This document shows, piece by piece, positions 45,202 through 53,153 of a stretch of DNA of 64,000 nucleotides (position 1 is its first letter; every line of letters starts with the position of its first letter). The stretch is taken from NCBI RefSeq assembly GCF_003610555.1, contig NZ_RAPQ01000015.1, positions 36,910 to 100,909 on the forward strand, given 5' to 3'. The notes below the pieces were generated by a model. The model saw nothing but the letters and a program-made list of their open reading frames with translations. It ran no database searches and was not told where the DNA came from. The translations under genes and the position numbers were made by a program. Source of the DNA: Marinifilum flexuosum (GTDB taxonomy: Bacteria; Bacteroidota; Bacteroidia; Bacteroidales; Marinifilaceae).

Positions 45202-47013
45202 TTAATTGAATTTCTTCATGTAAGTTTCCATATCCTTATCGCCACGCCCCGATAAGTTGATTACCACAACATCATCTTTTTTGAACTGCATTTTTTCCAG
45301 AACAGCCAATGCATGTGATGATTCCAATGCCGGAATAATGCCTTCTGATTCTGCCAGCACTTTTGCAGCATTAAGTGCCTCTTCATCGGTAGCCGACAGG
45401 AACTGAGCTCTTCCCGAAACAGCCAAATGAGCATGCAATGGCCCAACTCCTGGATAATCCAATCCTGCCGAAATGGAATACGGTTCGGTAATTTGTCCGT
45501 CATCATCCTGCATTAACATGGTTTTACTTCCATGGATAAAACCGATATCACCAATGGTAATGGTTGCAGCAGTTTCTCCACTTTCAACACCTAAACCAGA
45601 GGCTTCAACTGCTACTAAATTCACATCTTTCTCGTTCAGATAATGGTAAAATGCACCAGCTGCATTACTTCCTCCTCCTACACATGCAATTACATAGTTT
45701 GGATTTGGATTTCCTGTCTCTTTTTCCAACTGCTCACGAATTTCTTTCGAAATAATCGATTGTAGGCGCGTTACCAAATCAGGATATGGATGTGGGCCTA
45801 CCACCGATCCAATCAGATAGAACGACTCGGGGTTTGCAATCCAATCACGAATGGCTTCGTTGGTAGCATCTTTCAAAGTTTGATTTCCCGAGATTGCAGG
45901 AACTACCTTCGCTCCCAACATTTTCATACGGGCCACATTGGGTGCTTGCCTTTCTACATCCAAAGCTCCCATATAAACGATACACTCTAAACCAAACAAG
46001 GCACAAACTGTAGCTGTAGCAACACCATGCTGCCCCGCTCCGGTCTCGGCAATAATTCTCTTCTTGCCCATATACTTGGCCAATAGAATTTGCCCAATGG
46101 TATTGTTGATTTTATGCGCTCCGGTATGAGTTAAATCCTCACGTTTCAGATAGATATTGGTTCCATATCGTTTTGACAGATTTCCTGCTTTGGTTAATGG
46201 TGTAGGACGACCTACATAGTTATCCAACAAACGAGCATAATCTTTCTTGAATTGCTCCGAGGCCAATATCTTTAGGTAATTCTCTTGCAGTTCATCTACA
46301 TTTTTACGAAGTAATTCAGGAATGTAAGCTCCACCGAACTCTCCATAGTAACCTCTTTCGTCAACTGCATATTTATCTTTGTTCATTGTATTCAATTCTA
46401 ATTTGTTTAGGAAGATCTCCAACTGATCTGCATTTTTCTTTGCAGGTTGTAATTCAAATCCTGAATTCAGATCCAGAGCATAAAGCTTATCGTGTGACAA
46501 TTGTTTAATCTGCTCCGCATCTTGAGCTCCTATTCCACCGCTCAGGAAAAATGGGATCGATCCTTTGTAATTTTCCAATAGCTCCCAGTTGAATTTTCTG
46601 CCGCTACCGCCATAGTTTTCTGTTTTGGTATCGAATAGGAAAAAATCGCACACATTTCCATATTTTTCCAAGCTCTCAAATTGAAAGCTATCATTCATCT
46701 GAAATGCTTTAATCACCTCAAAACCTGCTTCTTTTACTTTTCGGCAGTATTCTGCTGATTCGCCACCATGCAATTGCATGGCATCCAGCTTGTATTTCTT
46801 TCCTTTTGCCAATAAAACATCCAATTCTTCGTTCACAAAAACCCCAACTTTACGAGTGCTTTTGGAAAATAGGGCTGGAATTGCAGCATCAAATTCTTCA
46901 CCAACATATCTTGGTGATTTTGGATAGAAGATAAAACCTGCATAGTCGATTGGCAATTGCGTTAACTCCTTGATGTTCTTGCTATGTTTTAATCCACAAA
47001 CTTTAATTTTCAT
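45202..47013 (-). CDS. trpF-trpB: Phosphoribosylanthranilate isomerase / tryptophan synthase beta fusion
   Basis: One uninterrupted 603-residue frame. Residues 1-206 are TrpF ([66 protein letters not shown]), which isomerises PRA to CdRP. Residues 210-603 are TrpB ([24 protein letters not shown] with the PLP lysine, [21 protein letters not shown]). The TrpB part begins at M210 (ATG ending at 46386), only three residues after the usual TrpF end, so the genes look fused by loss of a stop codon; internal starting at that ATG also remains possible. Both active sites appear intact. It is followed by trpA. Confidence 0.9.
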   Translation of the reverse strand: MKIKVCGLKHSKNIKELTQLPIDYAGFIFYPKSPRYVGEEFDAAIPALFSKSTRKVGVFVNEELDVLLAKGKKYKLDAMQLHGGESAEYCRKVKEAGFEVIKAFQMNDSFQFESLEKYGNVCDFFLFDTKTENYGGSGRKFNWELLENYKGSIPFFLSGGIGAQDAEQIKQLSHDKLYALDLNSGFELQPAKKNADQLEIFLNKLELNTMNKDKYAVDERGYYGEFGGAYIPELLRKNVDELQENYLKILASEQFKKDYARLLDNYVGRPTPLTKAGNLSKRYGTNIYLKREDLTHTGAHKINNTIGQILLAKYMGKKRIIAETGAGQHGVATATVCALFGLECIVYMGALDVERQAPNVARMKMLGAKVVPAISGNQTLKDATNEAIRDWIANPESFYLIGSVVGPHPYPDLVTRLQSIISKEIREQLEKETGNPNPNYVIACVGGGSNAAGAFYHYLNEKDVNLVAVEASGLGVESGETAATITIGDIGFIHGSKTMLMQDDDGQITEPYSISAGLDYPGVGPLHAHLAVSGRAQFLSATDEEALNAAKVLAESEGIIPALESSHALAVLEKMQFKKDDVVVINLSGRGDKDMETYMKKFN

Positions 47014-47168
47014 TTTGGTTAATTTGAGTTTTTCACACCCCCCTTAATCCCTCCTGGAAAAGGGAAATTGGCAGCTATATGTTATAATTTTCACTTAAAT
47101 TTTAAATCGAAAACATGTTATTACACAAATTTGTATCTCACATCACATGCTTGATTTATTATTCATTG

Positions 47169-47966
47169 TCAATTATTAATCTCTCTGATTAGTTCTTTGC
47201 AGGCTTCTCCTGGCGATTCTTGTTTCATAAAGTACTCTCCCATCAGGAATGCCTGAAATCCTTTGTCTCTCATTTCTTTCACGATACCCGAGTTGCTTAA
47301 GCCACTCTCTGCCACGCGAATCATATCTTCAGGCAATTTGCTGGCCAGTTGAATCGACTTATCGGTATCTACTGCAAAAGTCTTTAGATTTCGATTGTTG
47401 ATACCAACCAAATCCACAAATTTATTTACATGCTCCAATTCCGATTCATCGTGAAGTTCAAGAAGTACTTCCATACCCAATTCCTTTGCCAGGAATGCGA
47501 AGTCTTTGCACCGTTGTGGGGTTAGAATGGCTGCAATCAGAAGAATCACATCAGCTCCCATTGCCTTCGACTGGTAAATCTGGTAAGGATCGACAATGAA
47601 TTCTTTGCGAAGAAGTGGAATTTGCAGAGTTTTCCTGGCTGTGCCAAAGTCTTCTGCTTTTGCGCCAAAGAAACTCTCATCTGTCAAGACCGAAACCATA
47701 GAAGCACCGGCCTGCTGGTATTTTCCAACCACCTCATTTGGAGTTGCACTTCCATTGATTACACCCTTTGAAGGAGATTGACGCTTGAATTCAGCAATTA
47801 CACCAGAGGCTCCTGCTTTTGTTATCGACTCTTTTGCCGAATAGCACTTTCTCTTGAAATTCTCCTCACTCATTACCTGGTAAATAGGCTGCTTCATTTT
47901 TTGAACAGCAACTTCAGACAATTTTTTCTGAACAATCCGATCTAATATATTTGCTTTTGCACTCAT
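47169..47966 (-). CDS. trpC: Indole-3-glycerol phosphate synthase
   Basis: A 265-residue TIM-barrel enzyme that closes CdRP to indole-3-glycerol phosphate. The signature IAEFKRQSPSKG is present, with the substrate-binding FGAKAEDFGTARK, LLRKEFIVDPYQIYQSKAMGADVILLI and VGINNRNLKTF. Length is normal. It follows trpD by three bases, so the pair is tightly coupled. It is followed by 155 bases that contain a small repeat-like hairpin, before the trpF-trpB fusion. Confidence 0.95.
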   Translation of the reverse strand: MSAKANILDRIVQKKLSEVAVQKMKQPIYQVMSEENFKRKCYSAKESITKAGASGVIAEFKRQSPSKGVINGSATPNEVVGKYQQAGASMVSVLTDESFFGAKAEDFGTARKTLQIPLLRKEFIVDPYQIYQSKAMGADVILLIAAILTPQRCKDFAFLAKELGMEVLLELHDESELEHVNKFVDLVGINNRNLKTFAVDTDKSIQLASKLPEDMIRVAESGLSNSGIVKEMRDKGFQAFLMGEYFMKQESPGEACKELIREINN

Positions 47967-47969
47967 CTT

Positions 47970-48956
47970 CTACCTCGTTAATTTCTTTAACACCTCGTAT
48001 GCCTTTCCAGATTCTATAGACTCAATCGCTCTTGCAATTGCATCACCCCTGCTAATTTCAGGATGCAAACAGTGAATTGCCAAACCTGCATTTCGGGTCA
48101 CCACAGCATTTTGTGCATCTGTTCCATCTCCTTTCAGGATATCAGTAAATATCTTAGCTGCTTGCGCTACACTTTCCCCACCATGCAATTCGCTTGGATT
48201 TAGTTTTCTATATCCCAATTCCTCTGGTTCCAACAATTCTTCCATGCCATTTCCAATCAGTTTTACCTTATCGGTTAAGGAAACCTCATCGTAACCATCA
48301 ATACCATGAATGATGGTGTATTTTGAATCGGTTTGTTGTAATAGATACTGGTACAAACGTGCCAACTCCAAATCGAACACTCCTACAATCTGATGCTTAG
48401 GTCGAGATGGATTCACCAAGGGTCCCAGCATGTTAAAGAAAGTTCGTACTCCCAAGTTACGACGAATTGGAGCAATATTCTTCATGGCAGGATTGAATAA
48501 TGGCGCATGCAAAAAGCAAATACCCGCTTTGTCCAAATCTCTTTTCAGATCTTCTTCCTTGCTCTTAAACTGGTAACCCAATTCTTCCATTACATTTGAA
48601 GAACCGCTTAGCGAAGAAACACCATAGTTACCATGCTTGGTAACCATTTCTCCTGCTCCGGCTACAACAAAGGATGCCAAGGTTGATATGTTAAAGGTAT
48701 TTTTGCCATCGCCACCGGTTCCACACAAATCAACTCCATTGTATTCCGATAAATCAACAGGAATTCCAAGTTCCAATAATGCCTCACGAAAACCAGTCAA
48801 CTCTTCAACCGTAATGCTACGCATCATGAAAACCGTTAGAAAAGAGGTGATTTGAAATTCATTGAATTCCCCTTTGGTAATCTGAATCAGAACCTCCTTG
48901 GCTTCCTCTTGTTTCAGGCTTTTGTGTTCGAATAAGTGTTGTAATATATTTCGCAT
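47970..48956 (-). CDS. trpD: Anthranilate phosphoribosyltransferase
   Basis: A 328-residue enzyme that joins anthranilate to PRPP. The glycine-rich PRPP loop DLCGTGGDGKNTFNISTLASFVVAGAG and the KHGNYGVSSLSGSSNVMEELG motif are intact, and LFNPAMKNIAPIRRNLGVRTFFNMLGPLVNP is the usual C-lobe signature. Length is normal. It lies 114 bases after trpG; that gap holds an 11-bp inverted repeat. Confidence 0.95.
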   Translation of the reverse strand: MRNILQHLFEHKSLKQEEAKEVLIQITKGEFNEFQITSFLTVFMMRSITVEELTGFREALLELGIPVDLSEYNGVDLCGTGGDGKNTFNISTLASFVVAGAGEMVTKHGNYGVSSLSGSSNVMEELGYQFKSKEEDLKRDLDKAGICFLHAPLFNPAMKNIAPIRRNLGVRTFFNMLGPLVNPSRPKHQIVGVFDLELARLYQYLLQQTDSKYTIIHGIDGYDEVSLTDKVKLIGNGMEELLEPEELGYRKLNPSELHGGESVAQAAKIFTDILKGDGTDAQNAVVTRNAGLAIHCLHPEISRGDAIARAIESIESGKAYEVLKKLTR

Positions 48957-49015
48957 CTTCTTTTTTTTTCTTTAATGATCATTCTACCTATAGAATTCTT
49001 TTTACTATACAGCCG

Positions 49016-49059
49016 CAAGCTTCAAGAATGTATTACGAAAGCTTATAACTTGAAGCTTG
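49016..49059. other. Inverted repeat between trpG and trpD
   Basis: CAAGCTTCAAG (49016-49026) and CTTGAAGCTTG (49049-49059) are perfect 11-bp arms around a 22-base loop, with further matches just outside (ACAGCC.../...TGTAGCT). It lies in the intergenic gap on the trp transcript and would form a stable RNA hairpin. No T-run, so more likely a repetitive element or a stability structure than a terminator. Confidence 0.5.
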
Positions 49060-49070
49060 TCTCTTGTAGC

Positions 49071-49640
49071 TTATTTTTTCAGCCAATTCTCAATCATCTT
49101 CATTCCATCGGGAGTTAAAACTGATTCAGGATGAAATTGAACACCTTCTACATCATATTCTTTGTGGCGAATTCCCATAATTGCACCTTCCGAATCACGA
49201 CAAGTAATTTCAAGACAATCAGGCAAATCCTGCTCTACCACATTCCACGAATGATATCTTGCTGCCTTAAATTCCTGGGTAATTCCTTTTAAAACTCCTT
49301 GATCGGATTCTGTTCTGAAAATAGAAGTTGCCACACCATGATATACCGTATTCAAATTTTCGATACTACCACCAAAAACCTCTGCAATGGCCTGCTCTCC
49401 CAAACAAACACCCAAAATCGATTTTGTAGCTGCATATTCTTTAATCAAGTCTTTTAGAATGCCTGCCTCATCTGGAATTCCAGGCCCTGGCGACAATAAA
49501 ATCTTATCGTACTTGTCTACATCTTTCAATTCTATTTCTCTGTTTCTGTAAACTTCAATATCATTAGCTCCAAGCTTTCGCAGATATTCGACCAAATTAT
49601 AGGTGAACGAATCGTAATTATCTAATACTAAAATTTTCAT
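49071..49640 (-). CDS. trpG: Anthranilate synthase glutamine amidotransferase subunit
   Basis: A 189-residue class I amidotransferase supplying ammonia to TrpE. The nucleophile is C79 in ILGVCLGEQAI, with H170 and E172 in FHPES completing the triad; LSPGPGIPDEAG is the oxyanion-region signature. The position after Gly is Glu where many TrpG have His or Met; the effect is unclear. Length is normal. It is separated from trpE by three bases. Such proteins sometimes double as PabA; no pabB is seen here. Confidence 0.93.
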   Translation of the reverse strand: MKILVLDNYDSFTYNLVEYLRKLGANDIEVYRNREIELKDVDKYDKILLSPGPGIPDEAGILKDLIKEYAATKSILGVCLGEQAIAEVFGGSIENLNTVYHGVATSIFRTESDQGVLKGITQEFKAARYHSWNVVEQDLPDCLEITCRDSEGAIMGIRHKEYDVEGVQFHPESVLTPDGMKMIENWLKK

Positions 49641-49643
49641 AGT

Positions 49644-51044
49644 CTAAATATTTTGTGCCAATTCCATTGCTTTACGCAAAGCTGCCAGCTTGTTACTTAC
49701 CTCGTTTAATTCACTCTCTTCACTCGATTTTTCTACCACTCCAGCACCAGCCTGATAGTACAATCTGTTGTTCTTACTCAGAAAAGAACGAATCATGATG
49801 GCTTGGTTTACTTCACCGTTAAAACCTAAAGCTCCAATGCAACCACCATAAAAACCACGAGCAGTTGGTTCATACTCATCAATCAATTGCATGGCTCTGT
49901 ATTTTGGTGCTCCCGATAAGGTTCCTGCAGGGAAAGTATCTCCCATTAATTGGAAAGGATTGTAATCATCAGGTAACTCTCCAGATACCTTCGACACCAG
50001 ATGAATCACATGCGAAAAGTATTGTACCTCGCGGAAGGTTTCTACTTTGATATTTTGTGCATCACGACTCAAATCATTTCTTGCCAGATCCACCAACATT
50101 ACGTGTTCGCTTTGCTCCTTCTCATCGTTAAGCAATTCCTCTGCTAAAGCTGCATCTTTTACCGCATCACCAGTACGTTTAAAAGTTCCGGCAATTGGAT
50201 GGATGTATGCTTTCTTGTTTTTGATTTCGATTTGTGCCTCAGGCGAAGAGCCCATAATACGGTACGAACCATAATCGAAATAGAACAAATAAGGCGATGG
50301 ATTAATTGATCGAAGTGCACGATACAAGTTAAAATCATCACCTTTATAATCATGTGAAAATTGTCTTGACAATACAATCTGGAAAACGTCTCCTCTCCTG
50401 CAATGTTGTTTTCCTTTGCTTACCATATCCATGTAAGTCTGATCGTCCATATTGGATTGCTCTTGTCCTTCCAGTGAGAACGTAAAAGCAGGCAAAGTTC
50501 TGTTTCTCAACAAATCAGACACTTCACGAATTCTGGATTCATTTCCATTCTCAACCAACTCGATAATCTTCAAGGTGTTGTTAAAGTGGTTTACCTCAAT
50601 GATAAAACGATAAAGAGAGTAGCGCATTTGCGGAATTCCGGATTGTTTTTTACCTGTATTAAATTCTAAATCCTCGAAAAAAGGCACAGCATCGTAGGCT
50701 GTGTATCCAAACAAGGCATTGGCTTTGGTCACATTCTCCTTGTCTTCCAAATCAAATTGATTTACAAAAGCTTTCAATCGATCCGAAACAAATCGTTTGC
50801 CTTTTCCTCTTGCATCAATATGTTGTTTGTTCCCAAAAACTTCCTCAATTAAATCACCATCTTTTAACTGAATACTGGCAATTGGTTCCAAGGCAATAAA
50901 AGAACTTGCATTTTCCGGACTGTGATAATCCGAACTCTCCAATAGAATCGCACCAGGAAAGCGATCTCGAAGTTTTAGATACATACTCACCGGTGTAATT
51001 ACATCGGCAAGCATTTCTTTTTTCAGGTATTTAAATTTTATCAT
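49644..51044 (-). CDS. trpE: Anthranilate synthase component I
   Basis: A 466-residue chorismate-utilising enzyme. The N-terminal LLESSDYHSPENASSF (about 34-49) is the tryptophan-binding LLES motif, so feedback inhibition is expected. The C-terminal chorismate-binding domain shows FQIVLSRQF, IMGSSPEAQIEIK, HPIAGTFKRTGD, HVMLVDLARNDLSRDA, and the FPAGTLSGAPKYRAM and GFYGGCIGALGF signatures. Length is normal for TrpE. It is the first structural gene of the trp operon and is preceded by the Trp leader peptide and terminator. Confidence 0.95.
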   Translation of the reverse strand: MIKFKYLKKEMLADVITPVSMYLKLRDRFPGAILLESSDYHSPENASSFIALEPIASIQLKDGDLIEEVFGNKQHIDARGKGKRFVSDRLKAFVNQFDLEDKENVTKANALFGYTAYDAVPFFEDLEFNTGKKQSGIPQMRYSLYRFIIEVNHFNNTLKIIELVENGNESRIREVSDLLRNRTLPAFTFSLEGQEQSNMDDQTYMDMVSKGKQHCRRGDVFQIVLSRQFSHDYKGDDFNLYRALRSINPSPYLFYFDYGSYRIMGSSPEAQIEIKNKKAYIHPIAGTFKRTGDAVKDAALAEELLNDEKEQSEHVMLVDLARNDLSRDAQNIKVETFREVQYFSHVIHLVSKVSGELPDDYNPFQLMGDTFPAGTLSGAPKYRAMQLIDEYEPTARGFYGGCIGALGFNGEVNQAIMIRSFLSKNNRLYYQAGAGVVEKSSEESELNEVSNKLAALRKAMELAQNI

Positions 51045-51070
51045 GACTAATAGTTATTTCAGGATTGGTT

Positions 51071-51106
51071 AAAAAAAAAGCGGCCTACTGAGTTTCAGTA
51101 GGCCGC
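51071..51106 (-). terminator. trp operon attenuator terminator
   Basis: On the minus strand, GCGGCCTACTGA and TCAGTAGGCCGC form a perfect 12-pair stem with a three-base loop, followed by nine T. It lies between the Trp-rich leader ORF (stop at 51134) and trpE (start at 51044). A strong terminator here between a leader peptide and the structural gene is the standard layout of a transcription attenuator. An antiterminator partner for the 5' arm is not obvious to me by eye. Confidence 0.9.
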
Positions 51107-51133
51107 TTGCTTTATCTTTTCTTTCGTCTGATT

Positions 51134-51220
51134 TTAGCACATAGGGAGGACACTTCCGCTCATGGTATTTGAGAGATTACAGTTGTGCCACCACCAATAT
51201 TTGCTATTCAATCCGAACAT
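51134..51220 (-). CDS. trpL: Trp operon leader peptide
   Basis: A 28-residue ORF on the minus strand starting MFGLNSKYWWWHNC. Three tandem TGG codons (WWW) stall the ribosome when tryptophanyl-tRNA is scarce. It is followed after about 27 bases by the GC-rich hairpin and T-run, and then by trpE. A -33/-7 promoter lies upstream. Length and layout fit the classical trpL of Proteobacteria, although the sequence is unrelated. Confidence 0.9.
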   Translation of the reverse strand: MFGLNSKYWWWHNCNLSNTMSGSVLPMC

Positions 51221-51241
51221 TTTTTTCGTTTTTTGTCTTTA

Positions 51242-51274
51242 CAAATCTAAAGAATTATTTTTTCAAATTCCAAA
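51242..51274 (-). promoter_or_regulatory. Promoter of the trp operon
   Basis: On the minus strand TAGATTTG (complement at 51242-51249) matches the Bacteroidota -7 consensus TAnnTTTG exactly, and a TTTG (complement 51271-51274) lies 21 bases upstream as the -33 element. The leader ATG begins 21 bases downstream of the -7 box. Confidence 0.7.
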
Positions 51275-51563
51275 TCCAATTTTTCAACCTAGCTTAAAAC
51301 CCCATGCTCAACAAGCTCTATATCCCCTATAAACATTGAACTTCGAAGCGAATGTGATTTTTTTATTAATTTTTAAAACTCATATTCGATTTTAAGATTA
51401 TCTCCATCATACCCTTTATAAAAAGGGTTAACATTTATAAAAGCGATAATTTTCAAAACCCTCCCCCATAATCTCATGACAATAAAAGAAAAATTAAAAT
51501 TCTTAAAAAAGATCTGAAAAGCCTGATTTTACTAACTAAAGAGCAATATAAATTAACCTACTC

Positions 51564-51577
51564 AAACGTTAACGTTT
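51564..51577. promoter_or_regulatory. Perfect 14-bp palindrome, candidate operator
   Basis: AAACGTTAACGTTT, a perfect palindrome, lies 21 bases upstream of the -33 element of the Phe/Tyr promoter. Its symmetry and position suggest a dimeric repressor or activator site; LacI- or MerR-type operators often have this form. No regulator gene is adjacent. Confidence 0.45.
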
Positions 51578-51598
51578 CATTAAGTAAAGCTATTTTAA

Positions 51599-51629
51599 TT
51601 TGCGGGTAAAAAATTAATTCATACATTTG
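51599..51629 (+). promoter_or_regulatory. Promoter of the Phe/Tyr-chorismate operon
   Basis: TTTG (51599-51602), 19 bases, then TACATTTG (51622-51629): a full match to the Bacteroidota -33/-7 promoter pattern. The first leader peptide starts 26 bases downstream. Confidence 0.8.
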
Positions 51630-51655
51630 ACACAGAATTAACGCACAAAACAGCG

Positions 51656-51724
51656 ATGAAAACAGTAACTACATACATTTCTAACTTTTATTATTTCTGG
51701 TTTTACTTTTATCCAACAAGATAA
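51656..51724 (+). CDS. Phe/Tyr-rich leader peptide 1
   Basis: A 22-residue ORF (MKTVTTYISN followed by FYYFWFYFYPTR). Nine consecutive residues are aromatic (four Phe, four Tyr, one Trp). It is followed directly by a competing-helix structure and a T-run terminator. This is what an attenuator for phenylalanine and tyrosine synthesis looks like: scarce charged tRNA-Phe or tRNA-Tyr would stall the ribosome in FYYFWFYFY and let the antiterminator form. The single Trp codon may add sensitivity to tryptophan. Confidence 0.85.
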   Translation: MKTVTTYISNFYYFWFYFYPTR

Positions 51725-51797
51725 GGGCAAGAATTGATATGTAGTAATACAAAGAATATAAATCAAAGGTCTTGCCCAACAGGTAAGGCCTTTTTTT
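51725..51797 (+). promoter_or_regulatory. Attenuator 1: antiterminator and terminator
   Basis: GGGCAAG (51725-51731) can pair with CTTGCCC (51771-51777). The alternative is AAGGTCTT (51766-51773) pairing with AAGGCCTT (51785-51792), an eight-pair stem with one G-U, followed by seven T. The two helices share 51771-51773, so they exclude each other. GGGCAAG lies right after the leader stop codon, where a ribosome finishing leader 1 would cover it and favour the terminator. Confidence 0.85.
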
Positions 51798-51814
51798 ATT
51801 GAATAAATTGAAGC

Positions 51815-51898
51815 ATGAGTAACAAAGCATTCACATACCGATTTTACTTTTATTATTTCTGGTTTAACACAAATCGGGCAGGATGCCTTATACCATAA
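51815..51898 (+). CDS. Phe/Tyr-rich leader peptide 2
   Basis: A 27-residue ORF (MSNKAFTYR followed by FYFYYFWFNTNRAGCLIP). Eight consecutive aromatics (FYFYYFWF) are encoded. The DNA TTTTATTATTTCTGGTTT occurs in leader 1 and a near-identical TTTTATTATTTCTGGTTTA occurs here, so the two leaders are duplicates. It sits between the first terminator and the second, so transcripts that pass the first attenuator meet a second one of the same type. Confidence 0.85.
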   Translation: MSNKAFTYRFYFYYFWFNTNRAGCLIP

Positions 51899-51950
51899 CT
51901 CAAGTAAAAAGTATAAAAGATCCTGCCTGAAAAGAGCAGGATTTTTTTTT
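51876..51950 (+). promoter_or_regulatory. Attenuator 2: antiterminator and terminator
   Basis: GGGCAGGAT (51876-51884) pairs with ATCCTGCCT (51920-51928), nine pairs with one G-U; it lies inside the leader 2 coding sequence, so a ribosome reading to the end covers it. The competing terminator is ATCCTGC (51920-51926) with GCAGGAT (51936-51942), followed by nine T. The aminotransferase start is 37 bases beyond. Confidence 0.85.
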
Positions 51951-51986
51951 ATATGACCAAAACCAAATTTTTAACAAACAATAGAA

Positions 51987-53150
51987 ATGATTCAACCAGC
52001 TAACAGAACCCAAGTGATTAAGGAGTACTACTTCTCGGTAAAACTGAAGGAGATTGCTCGCATGAACGAGGGTGAAGTAAAAGTTCTAAACCTTGGAATT
52101 GGAGATCCTGATATGACTCCTTCTGAAGATACATGGAACTCTCTTAAGGAAGCATGTATTCATCCAAAAAGTCATGGATACCAGAGTTACCAGGGAATTC
52201 CTGCACTACGCCAAGGTTTTTCGAACTGGTACAAAACCTATTTTGATGTGGATATTAATCCTGACAGTGAAGTTCTTCCTCTTATGGGCTCTAAGGAAGG
52301 TATCATGATAACTTCTTTGGCGTACCTAAATGAGGGTGATGAAGTTTTAATTCCAGATCCATCCTATCCAACTTACAAGTCGGTAACCAATTTACTGGGT
52401 GGTAAAATCATTTCTTATCCACTTTGCGAAGAGCAAAATTGGCAACCAGATCTTGATGAATTGGAAAAAAGAGATTTATCGAAGGTAAAAATCATGTGGA
52501 TCAATTATCCACATATGCCAACTGGAGCAAGAGCTAGTAAAGATTTGTTGAAGAAGATTGTTACATTTGGAAGAAAGCACAAAATCCTTATTGTAAATGA
52601 CAATCCATACAGCTTTATTCTGAACGATCAGCCAATGAGCATTATGAGTATTGAAGGAGCTAAAGATTGTTGCCTGGAGCTGAACTCATTAAGCAAATCG
52701 CACAATATGCCAGGATGGAGAGTTGGAATGATCTGCGGAAGCAAAGAACTTCTGGAGCCGGTTTTAAAAGTAAAAACCAATATGGATTCTGGAATGTTCT
52801 ATCCGGTACAACAAGCTGCCATTAAAGCACTAAGTCATGACAAAAGCTGGTACGAATCGATCAACCAGGTGTACAAAACCAGAAGAGAATTGGTTTTTTC
52901 ATTGATGAAATTAATCAATTGTAAGCCAAGTCAGGATCAAAGTGGAATGTTTGTTTGGGCATCAATTCCTGGACAGTACAAAGATTGTTACGAATTAAGT
53001 GATGAGATTTTAAAGCAGGCAAAAGTATTTATTACTCCTGGAGGAATTTTTGGAGAGCAAGGAAAAAGGTATATCAGAATTTCTTTATGCAGCAGTGAAT
53101 CTGTAATCAATGAAGCAATTCAACGTATCGAAAAATCAAGAAAAAAATAA
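51987..53150 (+). CDS. PLP aminotransferase (aromatic/prephenate type)
   Basis: A 387-residue fold-type I aminotransferase. LNLGIGDPDMTPSEDTW, HGYQSYQGIPALRQGFSNWY, MGSKEGIM, the NDNPYSFILND segment, and ELNSLSKSHNMPGWRVGM (PLP lysine in SLSKSHN) are all present, and RYIRISLCSS is the usual C-terminal phosphate/carboxylate-binding Arg. The class is that of aspartate/LL-diaminopimelate-type enzymes. Being first after the Phe/Tyr attenuators and next to tyrA suggests it makes Phe/Tyr from their keto acids, or aminates prephenate. Four bases separate it from tyrA. Confidence 0.85.
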   Translation: MIQPANRTQVIKEYYFSVKLKEIARMNEGEVKVLNLGIGDPDMTPSEDTWNSLKEACIHPKSHGYQSYQGIPALRQGFSNWYKTYFDVDINPDSEVLPLMGSKEGIMITSLAYLNEGDEVLIPDPSYPTYKSVTNLLGGKIISYPLCEEQNWQPDLDELEKRDLSKVKIMWINYPHMPTGARASKDLLKKIVTFGRKHKILIVNDNPYSFILNDQPMSIMSIEGAKDCCLELNSLSKSHNMPGWRVGMICGSKELLEPVLKVKTNMDSGMFYPVQQAAIKALSHDKSWYESINQVYKTRRELVFSLMKLINCKPSQDQSGMFVWASIPGQYKDCYELSDEILKQAKVFITPGGIFGEQGKRYIRISLCSSESVINEAIQRIEKSRKK

Positions 53151-53153
53151 AAA

